A stretch of 13,104 nucleotides of DNA, from the NCBI GenBank assembly GCA_047616645.1, contig JBLHIH010000111.1:1-13104 (forward strand). Direction: 5' to 3'. Positions 1 to 7,337 of the stretch are shown in pieces. The translations under genes were made by a program, and so were the position numbers. Within the stretch, counting starts at the first letter, position 1. Every line of letters begins with the position of its first letter. This DNA comes from JAHRVQ01 sp047616645. GTDB taxonomy: Bacteria > Pseudomonadota > Gammaproteobacteria > Pseudomonadales > Azotimanducaceae. The notes under the pieces were generated by a model, which was not told where the DNA came from, did no database searches, and saw only the letters and a list, made by a program, of their open reading frames with translations.

Positions 1-983
1 CCGTTCAATATTATGACGGTGGTATCCCTGGACTTGATCATACGCTTCCAATACGCGCAGGGCGCGGAGATGATCCTTATATTTTTCACTTCCCAGATGG
101 CAATGCGTCGATAGCGCGCCTACTCGTTAGAAATCTCATTCCTAAGGCGATGCCTGGTTCGACAATGGAAGATGTTGTCACTGCCCGAGCTGACTATTCA
201 CAATTGGATAAAACAAAAAACAATATCAAACTCAGGTTAAATAGTACGGTTGTTCATGTGCTCAATACGCAGGATGGTAAAAATGTGGATGTTACTTACG
301 TGAATGGTGGGAAAGCACATAAGGTCAGGGCGAAAAAATGTATTATGGCCTGTTATAACAGTGCCATACCTTATATCTGTCCAGAAATGCCTGAAAAACA
401 AAAAAAGGGTTTAGCATTTAATGTCAAAATTCCCTTGGTTTATACCAAGGTGCTTATCTCAAATTGGCAGGCCTTTGATAAGCTAAAAACGAGTTTTATT
501 TATTTTACTGGCGGCTTTTATAAGCAGGCAGAACTCGCTTATCCGGTCTCATTGGGTGAGTACAAACGTTCACAAACCCCTGATGAACCTATGATCGTTC
601 ATATGTGTCATGTACCTTTGTTTAAAGAGATAAAAGGGTCAGAACAATGGCGAGCAGGGCGCCGACAAATTCTAGGGACAAGCTTTGAGGAATTTGAAAA
701 ACATGCCAAAGATCAATTGAATCAGGCGCTTGCCGAGGCTGGATTTGATGCAGATCGTGATATAGAAGCCATTACAGTTAATCGTTGGCCACATGGATAT
801 TCTTATAGTAATAGTCTTCTTTGGGGTGAGAAATTTGCAGAAGAAGAAAAACCTTGGGTCATTGGACGTCAACCCTTTGGAAATATTCACGTAGCTAATT
901 CCGATGCGAATGCAAAGGCAGACACCCAGACCGCTATTGCGCAAGCGCATCGCGCTGTTAATGAGCTTGTAGGCGAATCATGA
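1..983 (+). CDS. FAD-dependent amine-oxidase-like oxidoreductase, 5' partial
   Basis: The reading frame is open from the left edge (first whole codon at base 3) to TGA at 981-983, giving about 326 visible residues. It is a C-terminal fragment; the N-terminal GxGxxG dinucleotide-binding motif lies outside the window. Visible family traits are a flavin-oxidase substrate-domain stretch beginning YYDGGIPGLDH and HFPDGNASIARLL, an NRWPHGYSYS segment near the C-terminus, and a closing GNIHVANSDANA segment followed by a helix, where amine oxidases place the last FAD contact. The ATG at base 150 is internal, because conserved-looking sequence continues upstream without a stop. Members of this group are often named FAD/NAD(P)-binding oxidoreductase or spermidine-dehydrogenase-like. 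The substrate cannot be read from this fragment. It overlaps the next gene by 4 nt (ATGA), so the two are probably translated together. Confidence 0.8.
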   Translation, partial: VQYYDGGIPGLDHTLPIRAGRGDDPYIFHFPDGNASIARLLVRNLIPKAMPGSTMEDVVTARADYSQLDKTKNNIKLRLNSTVVHVLNTQDGKNVDVTYVNGGKAHKVRAKKCIMACYNSAIPYICPEMPEKQKKGLAFNVKIPLVYTKVLISNWQAFDKLKTSFIYFTGGFYKQAELAYPVSLGEYKRSQTPDEPMIVHMCHVPLFKEIKGSEQWRAGRRQILGTSFEEFEKHAKDQLNQALAEAGFDADRDIEAITVNRWPHGYSYSNSLLWGEKFAEEEKPWVIGRQPFGNIHVANSDANAKADTQTAIAQAHRAVNELVGES

Positions 984-1417
984 AACCGTGTAACCAATGC
1001 GGAAAATGCTGCTTGTTATATAGCGATGGCGGTTTATCCGTCACGGCCACTGAAATTGATTGGTGGGAGATTCATAGACCAGAAATCTTTGGTTATGTTG
1101 ATAAAGGCGAAATTTGGATAGATCCAGAAACCGGAGCCCGCCTAAGTACCTGTCCATGGCTGCGGATAGAAACTAAACCGCTGTCTACTAAACCTCTGGC
1201 TAAAGGTGCTACATCGGCACTTATTAGTCAAACTCAGTACGCTTGCGCCATTTACCATGACCGACCTGATGACTGTCGTCATTATCCCGTGTCAATTGAC
1301 GAGATGGTGAGAGATGAGTGTGAAATGATTGAGGTAAAGGATCTCAGCAATCCAAAGCTCGCACAGATTAAACTGGATAAAATGATGTCTGATAGCCGCC
1401 CACCTTTCGAAGGTTAA
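980..1417 (+). CDS. YkgJ-family cysteine cluster protein
   Basis: This 145-residue soluble protein opens with a CxxCxxCC cluster (Cys4, 7, 10, 11). Further cysteines sit at 58 (TCPW), 89 (YACAIYHDRP) and 99 (DDCRHYP), with another at 114. This is the layout of the YkgJ/UPF0153 putative zinc- or iron-chelating domain. The biochemical role of the family is poorly known; metal binding is inferred from the cysteines. The ATG overlaps the TGA of the upstream flavin oxidase gene (ATGA, 980-983), and an AGG at 971-973 is correctly spaced as a ribosome-binding site. The tight coupling suggests that it serves the oxidase, perhaps in maturation or metal handling, but that link is inference. It ends with tandem TAA stops (1415-1420). 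Confidence 0.85.
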   Translation: MKPCNQCGKCCLLYSDGGLSVTATEIDWWEIHRPEIFGYVDKGEIWIDPETGARLSTCPWLRIETKPLSTKPLAKGATSALISQTQYACAIYHDRPDDCRHYPVSIDEMVRDECEMIEVKDLSNPKLAQIKLDKMMSDSRPPFEG

Positions 1418-1536
1418 TAAAATTTTAGTACAGTTGGACTCTTTCTTAGATCATTACAGCGCTGAATGATCGTTTCATACTTGGCTGTCTTATGGAATAT
1501 TAAGCTTTCATTCTTCTCTTCAAAAAAGACTTACCT
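1418..1536. other. Intergenic region with a 23-bp palindrome
   Basis: This 119-bp gap lies between the cysteine-cluster gene and the GST-like gene. It holds the near-perfect palindrome described separately at 1449-1471. No convincing -35/-10 pair at normal spacing was found, and no T-run follows the palindrome directly. The AT-rich second half (about 1490-1530) probably contains the leader of the GST-like gene. Confidence 0.5.
1449..1471. promoter_or_regulatory. Palindrome, candidate operator or weak hairpin
   Basis: The left arm is GATCATT-A-CAGC and the right arm is GCTG-AATGATC. The arms are perfectly complementary over 11 bp apart from one extra A in the left arm, with no central loop. 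No clear U-run follows, so a simple intrinsic terminator is unlikely. Its position 66 bp upstream of the GST-like start suggests a dimeric regulator site, or a transcript-end hairpin for the preceding gene pair. Function is inferred. Confidence 0.4.
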
Positions 1537-2298
1537 ATGGATTATGTTGATATCAAAACTGCTAGAACACTGCCTGGCTTGCGCCTTGTGCTAACAGCAG
1601 GGGTGCCTGCGCCCTGGAGCGAGGCGACCAAAGCAATTTTGAAACTCAAGCAAGTTGATTATATGGCTGTCGCTCAACAAGGCGGCGCAGTGAATGACGA
1701 GCTTGTATCATGGACTCGTCATCGCAATGCACCGGTTGCGCTCTACGAAAATGAAGCGCCTCGCGTTCGGTGGTTAGAAATTTTACATTTAGCCGAACGC
1801 CTTGGTAATGGTCCGGCTTTGCTGCCAACAGAACAATCACAGCGTATGTCTATGGTTGCGCTTGTAAATGAGATTTGCGGTGAAAGCGGCTTTGCCTGGA
1901 ATGCCCGATTGTTGATGCTTGAAGCGATTCATCAGGCAGTTGGGGATAAGGTTTTAGGGTCCCCCATGTTCCTTGATTATCGCTTCATACCTGGTTGTGC
2001 TGAGCATGCGAAATTAGAGGTGCAAGAGGCACTCAACTTAATTAGCGATACAATCATAAGCCAAAGGCATAAGGGCAGTGATTATCTAATTGGTGATAGC
2101 CTAACGGCGGCGGATATTTATTGGGTGTTTTTCTCCCAGCTTCTTGATCCTTTGCCAGCAGAAATATCAGCAACCCCCGAACCCTTACTGCGTAGTTGGC
2201 GAGCCACTGCAGCGGCCTTGGAAGTGTTTAATCCTGTGTTAACCGAACAGCGTGACTTAACGATACAGAAACATATAGACGTGCCACTTGATTTTTAA
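1537..2298 (+). CDS. Glutathione S-transferase family protein
   Basis: This 253-residue protein has a GST-type two-domain layout. Residues about 15-92 form a thioredoxin-like domain with a cis-proline segment (NAPVALYENEAPR, Pro66) leading into a helix (WLEILHLAERL). Residues about 100-235 form an all-helical domain containing YLIGDSLTAADIYW, the typical N-capping and hydrophobic-staple motif of GST C-terminal domains (S188-x-x-D192 region). The usual CxxC or Ser/Tyr active-site position near the N-terminus reads VPAPWSEATK, so the catalytic residue is unclear and the protein may be a non-classical GST. The substrate is unknown. ATG 1537 is followed by a sensible N-terminus, but the Shine-Dalgarno signal is weak. 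It appears to be a separate transcription unit between two palindrome-containing gaps. Confidence 0.8.
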   Translation: MDYVDIKTARTLPGLRLVLTAGVPAPWSEATKAILKLKQVDYMAVAQQGGAVNDELVSWTRHRNAPVALYENEAPRVRWLEILHLAERLGNGPALLPTEQSQRMSMVALVNEICGESGFAWNARLLMLEAIHQAVGDKVLGSPMFLDYRFIPGCAEHAKLEVQEALNLISDTIISQRHKGSDYLIGDSLTAADIYWVFFSQLLDPLPAEISATPEPLLRSWRATAAALEVFNPVLTEQRDLTIQKHIDVPLDF

Positions 2299-2502
2299 AA
2301 GGTTTATTTCGCCATCTACATCACTATTTTCTGGGTGACCCTATTACAGTGTTGGTTTTTGCTACCTAGGGCGTATCAGAACACGCGTCAATCTCGTGGA
2401 TTTGTTGGACTTTCCCCATGATATAGCACAAATATTGTGCACTCTAGCACCCATTCGATATACCATGTCCCACCAATTATGGGATTTAGTGATGAGGTTA
2501 GG
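2299..2502. other. Intergenic leader upstream of the ketoacyl synthase
   Basis: This is the longest gene-free stretch in the window, about 204 bp if the downstream start is GTG 2503. It contains a small GGGTGACCC palindrome (2333-2341) without a T-run and an operator-like inverted repeat at 2426-2440. No strong sigma70 promoter at proper spacing was recognised. Reading continues in frame upstream to GTG 2437, but that segment lacks a ribosome-binding site and does not look like the protein family. Confidence 0.5.
2426..2440. promoter_or_regulatory. Inverted repeat, candidate operator
   Basis: The sequence GCACAA-ATA-TTGTGC is a perfect inverted repeat with 6-bp arms and a 3-bp centre. It lies 62 bp upstream of the preferred GTG start of the ketoacyl-ACP synthase gene, in the expected promoter and leader zone. 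The shape fits a dimeric helix-turn-helix regulator site. I do not recognise the motif as that of a named fatty-acid regulator. Confidence 0.4.
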
Positions 2503-3630
2503 GTGACAACTAAAATTGTACTCAGTGGTGCAGGACTGTGGAAACCGTCAAATGTTATCACAAATGAAGAATTGGTTGAATCGTATAACGGCTATGCAGA
2601 GAAGCATAATACTGAAAATCAGCAAGAAATCAGTGATGGTAAGCTCAAAGCCTTACCTTTGTCTTCAGCTGAGTTTATTGAAAAAGCTTCAGGCATAAAA
2701 GCCAGATATGCCTATGTAAAGGACGGTATTCTTGATATTGACCGAATGCGGCCCAAAATCCCTGAACGAGGCGAAGAATCTTTATCCCACCAAGCCGAAA
2801 TGGGTTGCCATGCGGCAAGAAGGGCAATTGAGGAAGCAGGTAAGAGCGCGTCAGATATTGATGCCGTCGTTGTAGGCTGTGCGTATACAGAGCGATCCTA
2901 TCCAGCAATAGCCATTGAAATCCAGAATGAACTTGGAATTGAAGGTTTTGGCTTCGACATGTTGGTTGCGTGCTCAGCTGCCACCTTTGCTTTGCAAAGG
3001 GCCTATGAAATGATTAAAGCAGGAACAGCTAAGTGTGTATTGGTTGTCAATCCTGAATTGACCTCTCCACAGGTAAATTATCGTGATCGGGATAGTCATT
3101 TTATATTTGGTGATGTGTCAACTGCGACTATCGTTGAAAGCGAGGAGACTTGTTGCTCAGAACATAGTTATGAGATCTTGGGTACCAAGGCGATAACGGT
3201 TTTTTCCAATAATATCCGCTCCAATTTTGGCTACATTACTTACGCAACTGATGCGGATCCCTATGGCTTGGACAAATTATTCCACCAAAAAGGTCGCAGC
3301 GTTTTTAAGGAAGTTTGCCCCATGGCAGCCAAACATATAATCGATCATCTAGCGGAGTGTGGACTGGTGCCTGATGATTTAACGAGGTGGTGGTTGCACC
3401 AGGCAAATCTCAATATGAATCTCTTGATCAGTAAGCGATTGTTAGGTCGCTCAGCCACTAGAGAGGAGGCGCCCATCGTACTTGATGAATTTGCGAATAC
3501 GGCTTCGGCGGGTTCTCTTATTGCCTTTAATCTTCACCATAAAGATCTGAAGTCAGGAGATATCGGTGTGATCTGCTCCTTTGGTGCTGGCTATTCGATT
3601 GGCAGCTTAGTCATCAGAAAAAGGCACTAG
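2503..3630 (+). CDS. Beta-ketoacyl-ACP synthase III (FabH-like)
   Basis: This thiolase-fold condensing enzyme is 375 residues long from GTG 2503. The FabH catalytic triad is present: Cys157 in DMLVACSAATFALQ, His299 in RWWLHQANLNMN, and Asn332 in DEFANTASAGSL. The closing glycine loop is FGAGYSIGS. Enzymes of this type make a Claisen condensation between an acyl-CoA (or acyl-ACP) primer and malonyl-ACP to start fatty-acid or polyketide chains. At 375 residues it is longer than E. coli FabH (317), with extra sequence around residues 30-90; this matches the longer FabH-like group that may use medium-chain acyl-CoA primers. The primer is inferred, not readable. GTG 2503 is preferred over GTG 2437 or ATG 2479 because GAGG (2494-2497) lies 5 nt upstream and the protein then begins at the conserved strand MTTKIVLSGAGLW. 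No other fatty-acid synthesis gene is adjacent. Confidence 0.9.
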   Translation: MTTKIVLSGAGLWKPSNVITNEELVESYNGYAEKHNTENQQEISDGKLKALPLSSAEFIEKASGIKARYAYVKDGILDIDRMRPKIPERGEESLSHQAEMGCHAARRAIEEAGKSASDIDAVVVGCAYTERSYPAIAIEIQNELGIEGFGFDMLVACSAATFALQRAYEMIKAGTAKCVLVVNPELTSPQVNYRDRDSHFIFGDVSTATIVESEETCCSEHSYEILGTKAITVFSNNIRSNFGYITYATDADPYGLDKLFHQKGRSVFKEVCPMAAKHIIDHLAECGLVPDDLTRWWLHQANLNMNLLISKRLLGRSATREEAPIVLDEFANTASAGSLIAFNLHHKDLKSGDIGVICSFGAGYSIGSLVIRKRH

Positions 3631-3646
3631 TTAAACACCCTTTTTT
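3618..3646 (+). terminator. Possible weak terminator after the ketoacyl synthase
   Basis: AAAAAGG (3618-3624) can pair with CCTTTTT (3639-3645) around a 14-nt loop, ending in six Ts (3641-3646). The stem is AU-rich and its left arm lies within the last codons of the gene, so it would be weak. It is the only terminator-like signal between the ketoacyl synthase and the pqi operon. Confidence 0.3.
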
Positions 3647-3771
3647 CACATTCACGCTAGACCTTGAGTCGTGTTGGTTTGCTCTCTTAGGCGATTTTAC
3701 TGTCAGTTAAGTGGAATGCATTTGAGATAATGTTACTCTTAATAAAAAATACTAAATAAGAGAAACTTGTT
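3647..3771 (+). promoter_or_regulatory. Promoter and leader region of the pqi-RND operon
   Basis: This gap becomes strongly AT-rich towards the pqiA start. A possible sigma70 pair is TTGAGA (3722-3727) and AAAAAT (3745-3750) with a 17-bp spacer; the -10 matches the consensus at only four of six positions. The sequence AAGAGA (3758-3763) is a reasonable ribosome-binding site, 8 nt before the TTG at 3772. Two inverted repeats overlap this zone and are listed separately. I saw no recognisable stress-regulator box. Confidence 0.4.
3732..3766 (+). promoter_or_regulatory. Inverted repeat covering the pqiA ribosome-binding site
   Basis: Arms GTTACTCTTA (3732-3741) and TAAGAGAAAC (3757-3766) are complementary at 9 of 10 positions, separated by 15 A/T-rich bases. 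The right arm contains the AAGAGA ribosome-binding site of pqiA. In RNA the stem would hide that site; in DNA the repeat could be an operator over the -10 region. Confidence 0.4.
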
Positions 3772-3780
3772 TTGACAAGT
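3765..3780 (+). promoter_or_regulatory. Small hairpin with the pqiA start codon in its loop
   Basis: ACTTGT (3765-3770) and ACAAGT (3775-3780) are perfect inverted repeats around the four-base loop TTTG, which contains the TTG start codon (3772-3774). Its left arm overlaps the end of the larger upstream repeat by two bases, so the two structures would compete. This depends on TTG 3772 being the real start; ATG 3805 is the alternative. Confidence 0.35.
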
Positions 3781-5079
3781 AATATTGGGCGAGTAGCTGA
3801 TCAGATGGACCACACGGATGTGAGTGACCTATCCGATTATCCCTTGGTTGCTTGTCATGAATGTGACGCTCTCTACAAACGACTTGAAATAGCCCTTCAT
3901 GCAAGGGCAGATTGCTCTCGTTGTGGCAGTGAGTTATATCGTAATATCCCCAATTCTCTCAACGTTTCCTTAGCACTATATATGTCGGCTTTTGTCTTAA
4001 TGATTATTGCTAATGTTTACCCATTCTTGACGATGAAGACAGCAGGGATATTTGCCGAAAATCATGTGATATCTGGAGGGATCGCGCTCTACGAATTTGG
4101 TATGGGGGAACTCGGGATTGTTGTTTTTTTGACCAGTATACTCTTTCCGTTTTTGTCTATCACCGGCATGTTGTTTTTACTTCTCCCCTTAAAATTTAGT
4201 ATTCTTCCAAGTGCTCACGGTTTTGTATATCGAATTGTCCGTGCATCAGAGCCATGGAGTTTGCTTAGTGTATTTATGCTTGGAACCCTGATCTCAGTTG
4301 TAAAGTTAAAAGGTTTAGCGACCGTTTCTCCTGGGCTTGGGATGTTTGGATTTATTGGTATGCTCTTTATCTATTCGGCTGCGAGGCTCAGGTTTGATCC
4401 CGAAGTCATGTGGTCACACTCACGAATCAAACAACTTAGAAGTAAAGATATAATCCCTGGTACCAAGATCACTGTTTGTCATACTTGTAGACTGATTAGG
4501 CGCCATAGTGAACATTTGCACCATTGTGAGCGATGTGGAGATAAGGTTCATCACCGCATAAAGAATAGTCTGGAGCGATGTGCAGCGCTGTTGATTTCTG
4601 CTGCATTCATGTTGATTCCCGCCAATTTGTTGCCTGTTATGACAATTAAGATGTTGGGGAAGGGACAACCAGACACGATAATTAGTGGTGTGCTCCACCT
4701 GTTCGAGGGAGGCTTATGGGGTTTGGCGATGATAGTATTGGTGGCGAGTATTATCGTTCCTGGGCTAAAACTAACGGCAATGGGTTTGTTAATGTATACC
4801 GTAAGTAATGATTCGAACTGGAGACCAAAAGACCGGACTTTATTATATAGAATTACGGAGGTAGTCGGGGCCTGGTCTATGGTAGATGTATTTTTAGTCG
4901 GTTTATTATCAGGTTTGGTTCAGTTAGGTTTTCTTGCGACTATAGAACCAGGCATTGGTGTTATATTCTTTGGTGCTGCTGTCATACTCACTATGCTCGC
5001 AGCATCGAGTTTTGATCCACGACTAATCTGGGATGGGGTAGAGCGTAATTTGGCAAGTCGAGCAGTAAATTGTGAGTGA
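3772..5079 (+). CDS. pqiA: Paraquat-inducible protein A family inner-membrane protein
   Basis: This is the inner-membrane component of a Pqi/Let-type MCE lipid transporter. The 435-residue protein is an internal duplication, each half carrying a zinc-ribbon-like cytosolic module and a membrane domain of about four helices. The first half has CHEC (Cys28, 31) and CSRCG (Cys48, 51), then helices near 65-85, 112-142, 162-182 and 190-208. The second has CHTC (Cys236, 239) and CERCG (Cys252, 255), then helices near 270-290, 315-345, 365-390 and 393-412. The halves end with the matching signatures FDPEVMW and FDPRLIW, and NVYPFLTMKT and NLLPVMTIKM are equivalent loops. The start is taken as TTG 3772, with AAGAGA 8 nt upstream; ATG 3805 (residue 12) is a credible alternative because the first cysteine pair lies further on. 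It overlaps pqiB by 8 nt. E. coli pqi genes respond to SoxRS; no such box was identified here. Confidence 0.92.
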   Translation: MTSNIGRVADQMDHTDVSDLSDYPLVACHECDALYKRLEIALHARADCSRCGSELYRNIPNSLNVSLALYMSAFVLMIIANVYPFLTMKTAGIFAENHVISGGIALYEFGMGELGIVVFLTSILFPFLSITGMLFLLLPLKFSILPSAHGFVYRIVRASEPWSLLSVFMLGTLISVVKLKGLATVSPGLGMFGFIGMLFIYSAARLRFDPEVMWSHSRIKQLRSKDIIPGTKITVCHTCRLIRRHSEHLHHCERCGDKVHHRIKNSLERCAALLISAAFMLIPANLLPVMTIKMLGKGQPDTIISGVLHLFEGGLWGLAMIVLVASIIVPGLKLTAMGLLMYTVSNDSNWRPKDRTLLYRITEVVGAWSMVDVFLVGLLSGLVQLGFLATIEPGIGVIFFGAAVILTMLAASSFDPRLIWDGVERNLASRAVNCE

Positions 5080-6733
5080 ACACAATTCCCCACAAGTAAG
5101 CGTGAAATCTGGGCCATCGATAGTCTGGTTGATACCTCTGGTTACTTTATTGGTGGGTGCTTGGTTGGTGGCGAGATCCATTTTGGATGATCCACCTAGC
5201 GCAACGATAAGCTTCAGTACCGCTGAAGGAATAGAGGCTGGAAAGACAAAGATAAAGTACAAAAGTGTGGAAATTGGCATTATAGAAGAAATTCAATTTG
5301 CTGAAGATTTTGATCATGTTGTGCTAAATGCGGTTTTTAGCGAAGGAATGGACGATTTTTTACGTCGCAATACCCAATTTTGGGTAGTGAGACCACAACT
5401 TAGTTTTAGAGGGGTCTCCGGATTAGACACCTTAATATCAGGCTCCTACATAGAGATAGATCCAGGCCCGGGTGCAAAACAGGAACATTTTGTTGGGCTA
5501 GAGAAAATACCCCTTATAACGACGGATGATGCTGGAACTAAAATTACTTTAGTGAGTGATCAATTAGGCTCGCTTGGGGCTGGTTCACCCGTTTATTATC
5601 GAGGTCTATTGGCGGGCGAAGTACTGGGCTATGAATTAGGTAGTGACGCTCAAAGTATTTTTATACATGCTTTTATTCGAGATCCTTTTAACCAATTCAT
5701 TAAGGGCAACAGCCGATTCTGGAATGTAAGTGGAATGGATGTCAGTCTAGATGCAAACGGTATCAAAGTGAAAACTGCGTCTATGCAATCCTTATTGTTG
5801 GGCGGCGTCGCATTTGAAACCCCAGAAACACTTGAACAGAGCGATACAGCAGCAGAAAATCTTATTTATACCCTGTACTCAAATCATGATTTGGTTGAAG
5901 AGCAGGCATATACCAGAAAACAAAAATTCGTTTTGTATTTTAAAAGTTCTGTCCGAGGTTTGAGCCCCGGCGCACCTCTCGAATTTAAAGGTATTCGAAT
6001 TGGTTCAGTACTCGATATTAAACTTGAATTTGACAGTGAAAACTCTACCTTTAGAATTCCCATTCTTGTTGAAATTGAACCAGAGAGGATTGTAGATAGG
6101 ACAACTGTGGCAACCCCTTTAGACGTTTTACAAACCTTAGTCGATAGGGGATTGAGGGCGAGACTTTCAACCGGAAGTTTGTTGACGGGAAAGTTATACG
6201 TTGAGTTGAACATGTACCCTGATACTGAGGCGAAGTACTTAGGTGATGCCAATACGCCTTATCCAGAATTACCGACTATACCTGGTGCGTTTGAGGCCCT
6301 GACGGAGTCTATACAAGCCTTAGTTGCCAAGGTAGAAACCATTGATGTCGAAAAAATGGGTGACGACATCATCGGCATATTAGGTGGCACCAATGACTTA
6401 TTGAACAAAAATAAGTCTGAAGATACAGTAACTGACCTTCAAGATTCGATGCGCTCCTTTAGGGGTATCATGAATCAATTTGAAGACGCGGGTGTAGAAG
6501 AGACGCTAAAGTCGGCGAACGGATTGTTAGACAGTCTTCAAACCACAATATCTCGATTAAACCTCGTATTGGAACCTGATTCTCCGCTTCAATATAATGT
6601 GATTCGCGTAACAGGGGAGTTAGAAGAAACGGCAAAGGCAATTCGAACCATTATTGAAATGTTAGAAAGACAACCACAATCGTTGATATTTGGACGTGGT
6701 GACGCGGAATCTGATGGAGATGGAAGTGAATAA
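5072..6733 (+). CDS. pqiB: PqiB, triple MCE-domain membrane-spanning tunnel protein
   Basis: The 553-residue protein matches the E. coli PqiB layout and length. A single N-terminal membrane helix at about 17-36 anchors it in the inner membrane. Three MCE domains follow at about 42-132, 155-252 and 285-383. The third is preceded by LSPGAPLEFKGIRIGSV, and the first two have the parallel segments IEAGKTKIKYKSVEIG and LGAGSPVYYRGLLAGEV. The C-terminal part (about 405-540) is helical and ends with the PqiB-type motif LQYNVIRVTGELEETAKAIR and LERQPQSLIFG. In the known family, MCE rings stack into a tube and the C-terminal helices form a needle across the periplasm for lipid passage. It starts at a GTG inside the end of pqiA (GTGAGTGA, 8-nt overlap) with no strong ribosome-binding site, implying translational coupling. 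Confidence 0.95.
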   Translation: MSEHNSPQVSVKSGPSIVWLIPLVTLLVGAWLVARSILDDPPSATISFSTAEGIEAGKTKIKYKSVEIGIIEEIQFAEDFDHVVLNAVFSEGMDDFLRRNTQFWVVRPQLSFRGVSGLDTLISGSYIEIDPGPGAKQEHFVGLEKIPLITTDDAGTKITLVSDQLGSLGAGSPVYYRGLLAGEVLGYELGSDAQSIFIHAFIRDPFNQFIKGNSRFWNVSGMDVSLDANGIKVKTASMQSLLLGGVAFETPETLEQSDTAAENLIYTLYSNHDLVEEQAYTRKQKFVLYFKSSVRGLSPGAPLEFKGIRIGSVLDIKLEFDSENSTFRIPILVEIEPERIVDRTTVATPLDVLQTLVDRGLRARLSTGSLLTGKLYVELNMYPDTEAKYLGDANTPYPELPTIPGAFEALTESIQALVAKVETIDVEKMGDDIIGILGGTNDLLNKNKSEDTVTDLQDSMRSFRGIMNQFEDAGVEETLKSANGLLDSLQTTISRLNLVLEPDSPLQYNVIRVTGELEETAKAIRTIIEMLERQPQSLIFGRGDAESDGDGSE

Positions 6734-7337
6734 TAAGCTAGGTATTTTGGGTTTACCACTGTTGATATTATTGATTGGTTGCTCTTCAAGTGGCAAGGTG
6801 CCGATACGCTATTATGTAATTGATCCTGTGATACAAGATACTCTATCGTCTAGTGAAGCCTTCTCTAGTGAAGAGAAGTTGTCTGTGCACATCCTAGATC
6901 TTCATCTGCCACAGTATCTAGAACGGTATCAAATGGCTTTGCGATCGGGGGAGAACGAGTTAACTTTATCGGACTCACATCAATGGGGAGAAAACCTGCG
7001 TAAAAACTTGTTAAGAACATTAGGTAGTAACCTGTCTTCCTTGTTAGACACGCCTGAGATCTCAACGCCTATTGCTCGTTCTGCACGTAAAGCTGATGTG
7101 AAAATCAGACTATTTATCGAAAGATTTGATCAGGCAGAGAGTGGGCTTGTCATCTTGAATGCGCGATATCAGCTTAGTTCTTTTGCCAAGGAACCTACGA
7201 CCTATATTTTTAGACAGGAAATGATGAATGCCTCACCTGGAAACTATGCAGGTATCGTAAAAAAGATGACGGTCTTGTTTAATGCACTATCTATAGACAT
7301 TGCTCGTCGATTACCTCATCTGGATAATGCTTCATAA
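6726..7337 (+). CDS. pqiC: PqiC, outer-membrane lipoprotein of the Pqi system
   Basis: This 203-residue lipoprotein has a clean signal sequence: short N-region MNNK, hydrophobic core LGILGLPLLILL, lipobox LIGC with the lipidated Cys19, then SSSG. Serine at +2 fits outer-membrane sorting. The mature part has the PqiC/ABC-transport-auxiliary pattern, with an early RYYVIDP strand, a middle WGENLRKNLLRTLGSNLSSLL helix and a late RQEMMNASPGNYAGIVKKM segment. In E. coli, PqiC sits in the outer membrane and contacts the PqiB needle. GTG 6726 is preferred over ATG 6714, ATG 6720 or TTG 6690. It follows GGAGA (6716-6720) by 5 nt, gives an ideal signal peptide, and makes the same 8-nt overlap (GTGAATAA) with pqiB as pqiB makes with pqiA. 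The stop shares one base with the next ATG. Confidence 0.9.
   Translation: MNNKLGILGLPLLILLIGCSSSGKVPIRYYVIDPVIQDTLSSSEAFSSEEKLSVHILDLHLPQYLERYQMALRSGENELTLSDSHQWGENLRKNLLRTLGSNLSSLLDTPEISTPIARSARKADVKIRLFIERFDQAESGLVILNARYQLSSFAKEPTTYIFRQEMMNASPGNYAGIVKKMTVLFNALSIDIARRLPHLDNAS

Noticed and set aside
150..983. Flavin oxidase gene as a complete 277-residue protein from ATG 150
   Set aside because: Family-like sequence continues upstream without a stop, and the FAD-binding N-terminus is missing, so the gene is cut by the window edge.
2333..2341. GGGTGACCC as a terminator hairpin after the GST-like gene
   Set aside because: A 4-bp stem around one base cannot form a real hairpin and no T-run follows.
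2402..2427. Promoter TTGTTG...TATAGC upstream of the ketoacyl synthase
   Set aside because: The spacer is only 14 bp and both boxes match poorly, so no promoter is called.
2437..2502. N-terminal extension of the ketoacyl synthase from GTG 2437
   Set aside because: It has no ribosome-binding site, lies across an inverted repeat, and encodes residues unlike a thiolase-fold N-terminus; GTG 2503 has GAGG at good spacing.
5884..6252. Minus-strand open frame of 122 codons within pqiB
   Set aside because: It is opposite the well-supported third MCE domain, resembles no family I know and has no ribosome-binding context; other opposite-strand frames in the operon were rejected for the same reason.
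6690..6725. Longer PqiC start at TTG 6690 or ATG 6714/6720
   Set aside because: These add charged residues ahead of a lipoprotein signal peptide that is already complete from GTG 6726, which also has GGAGA at good spacing.
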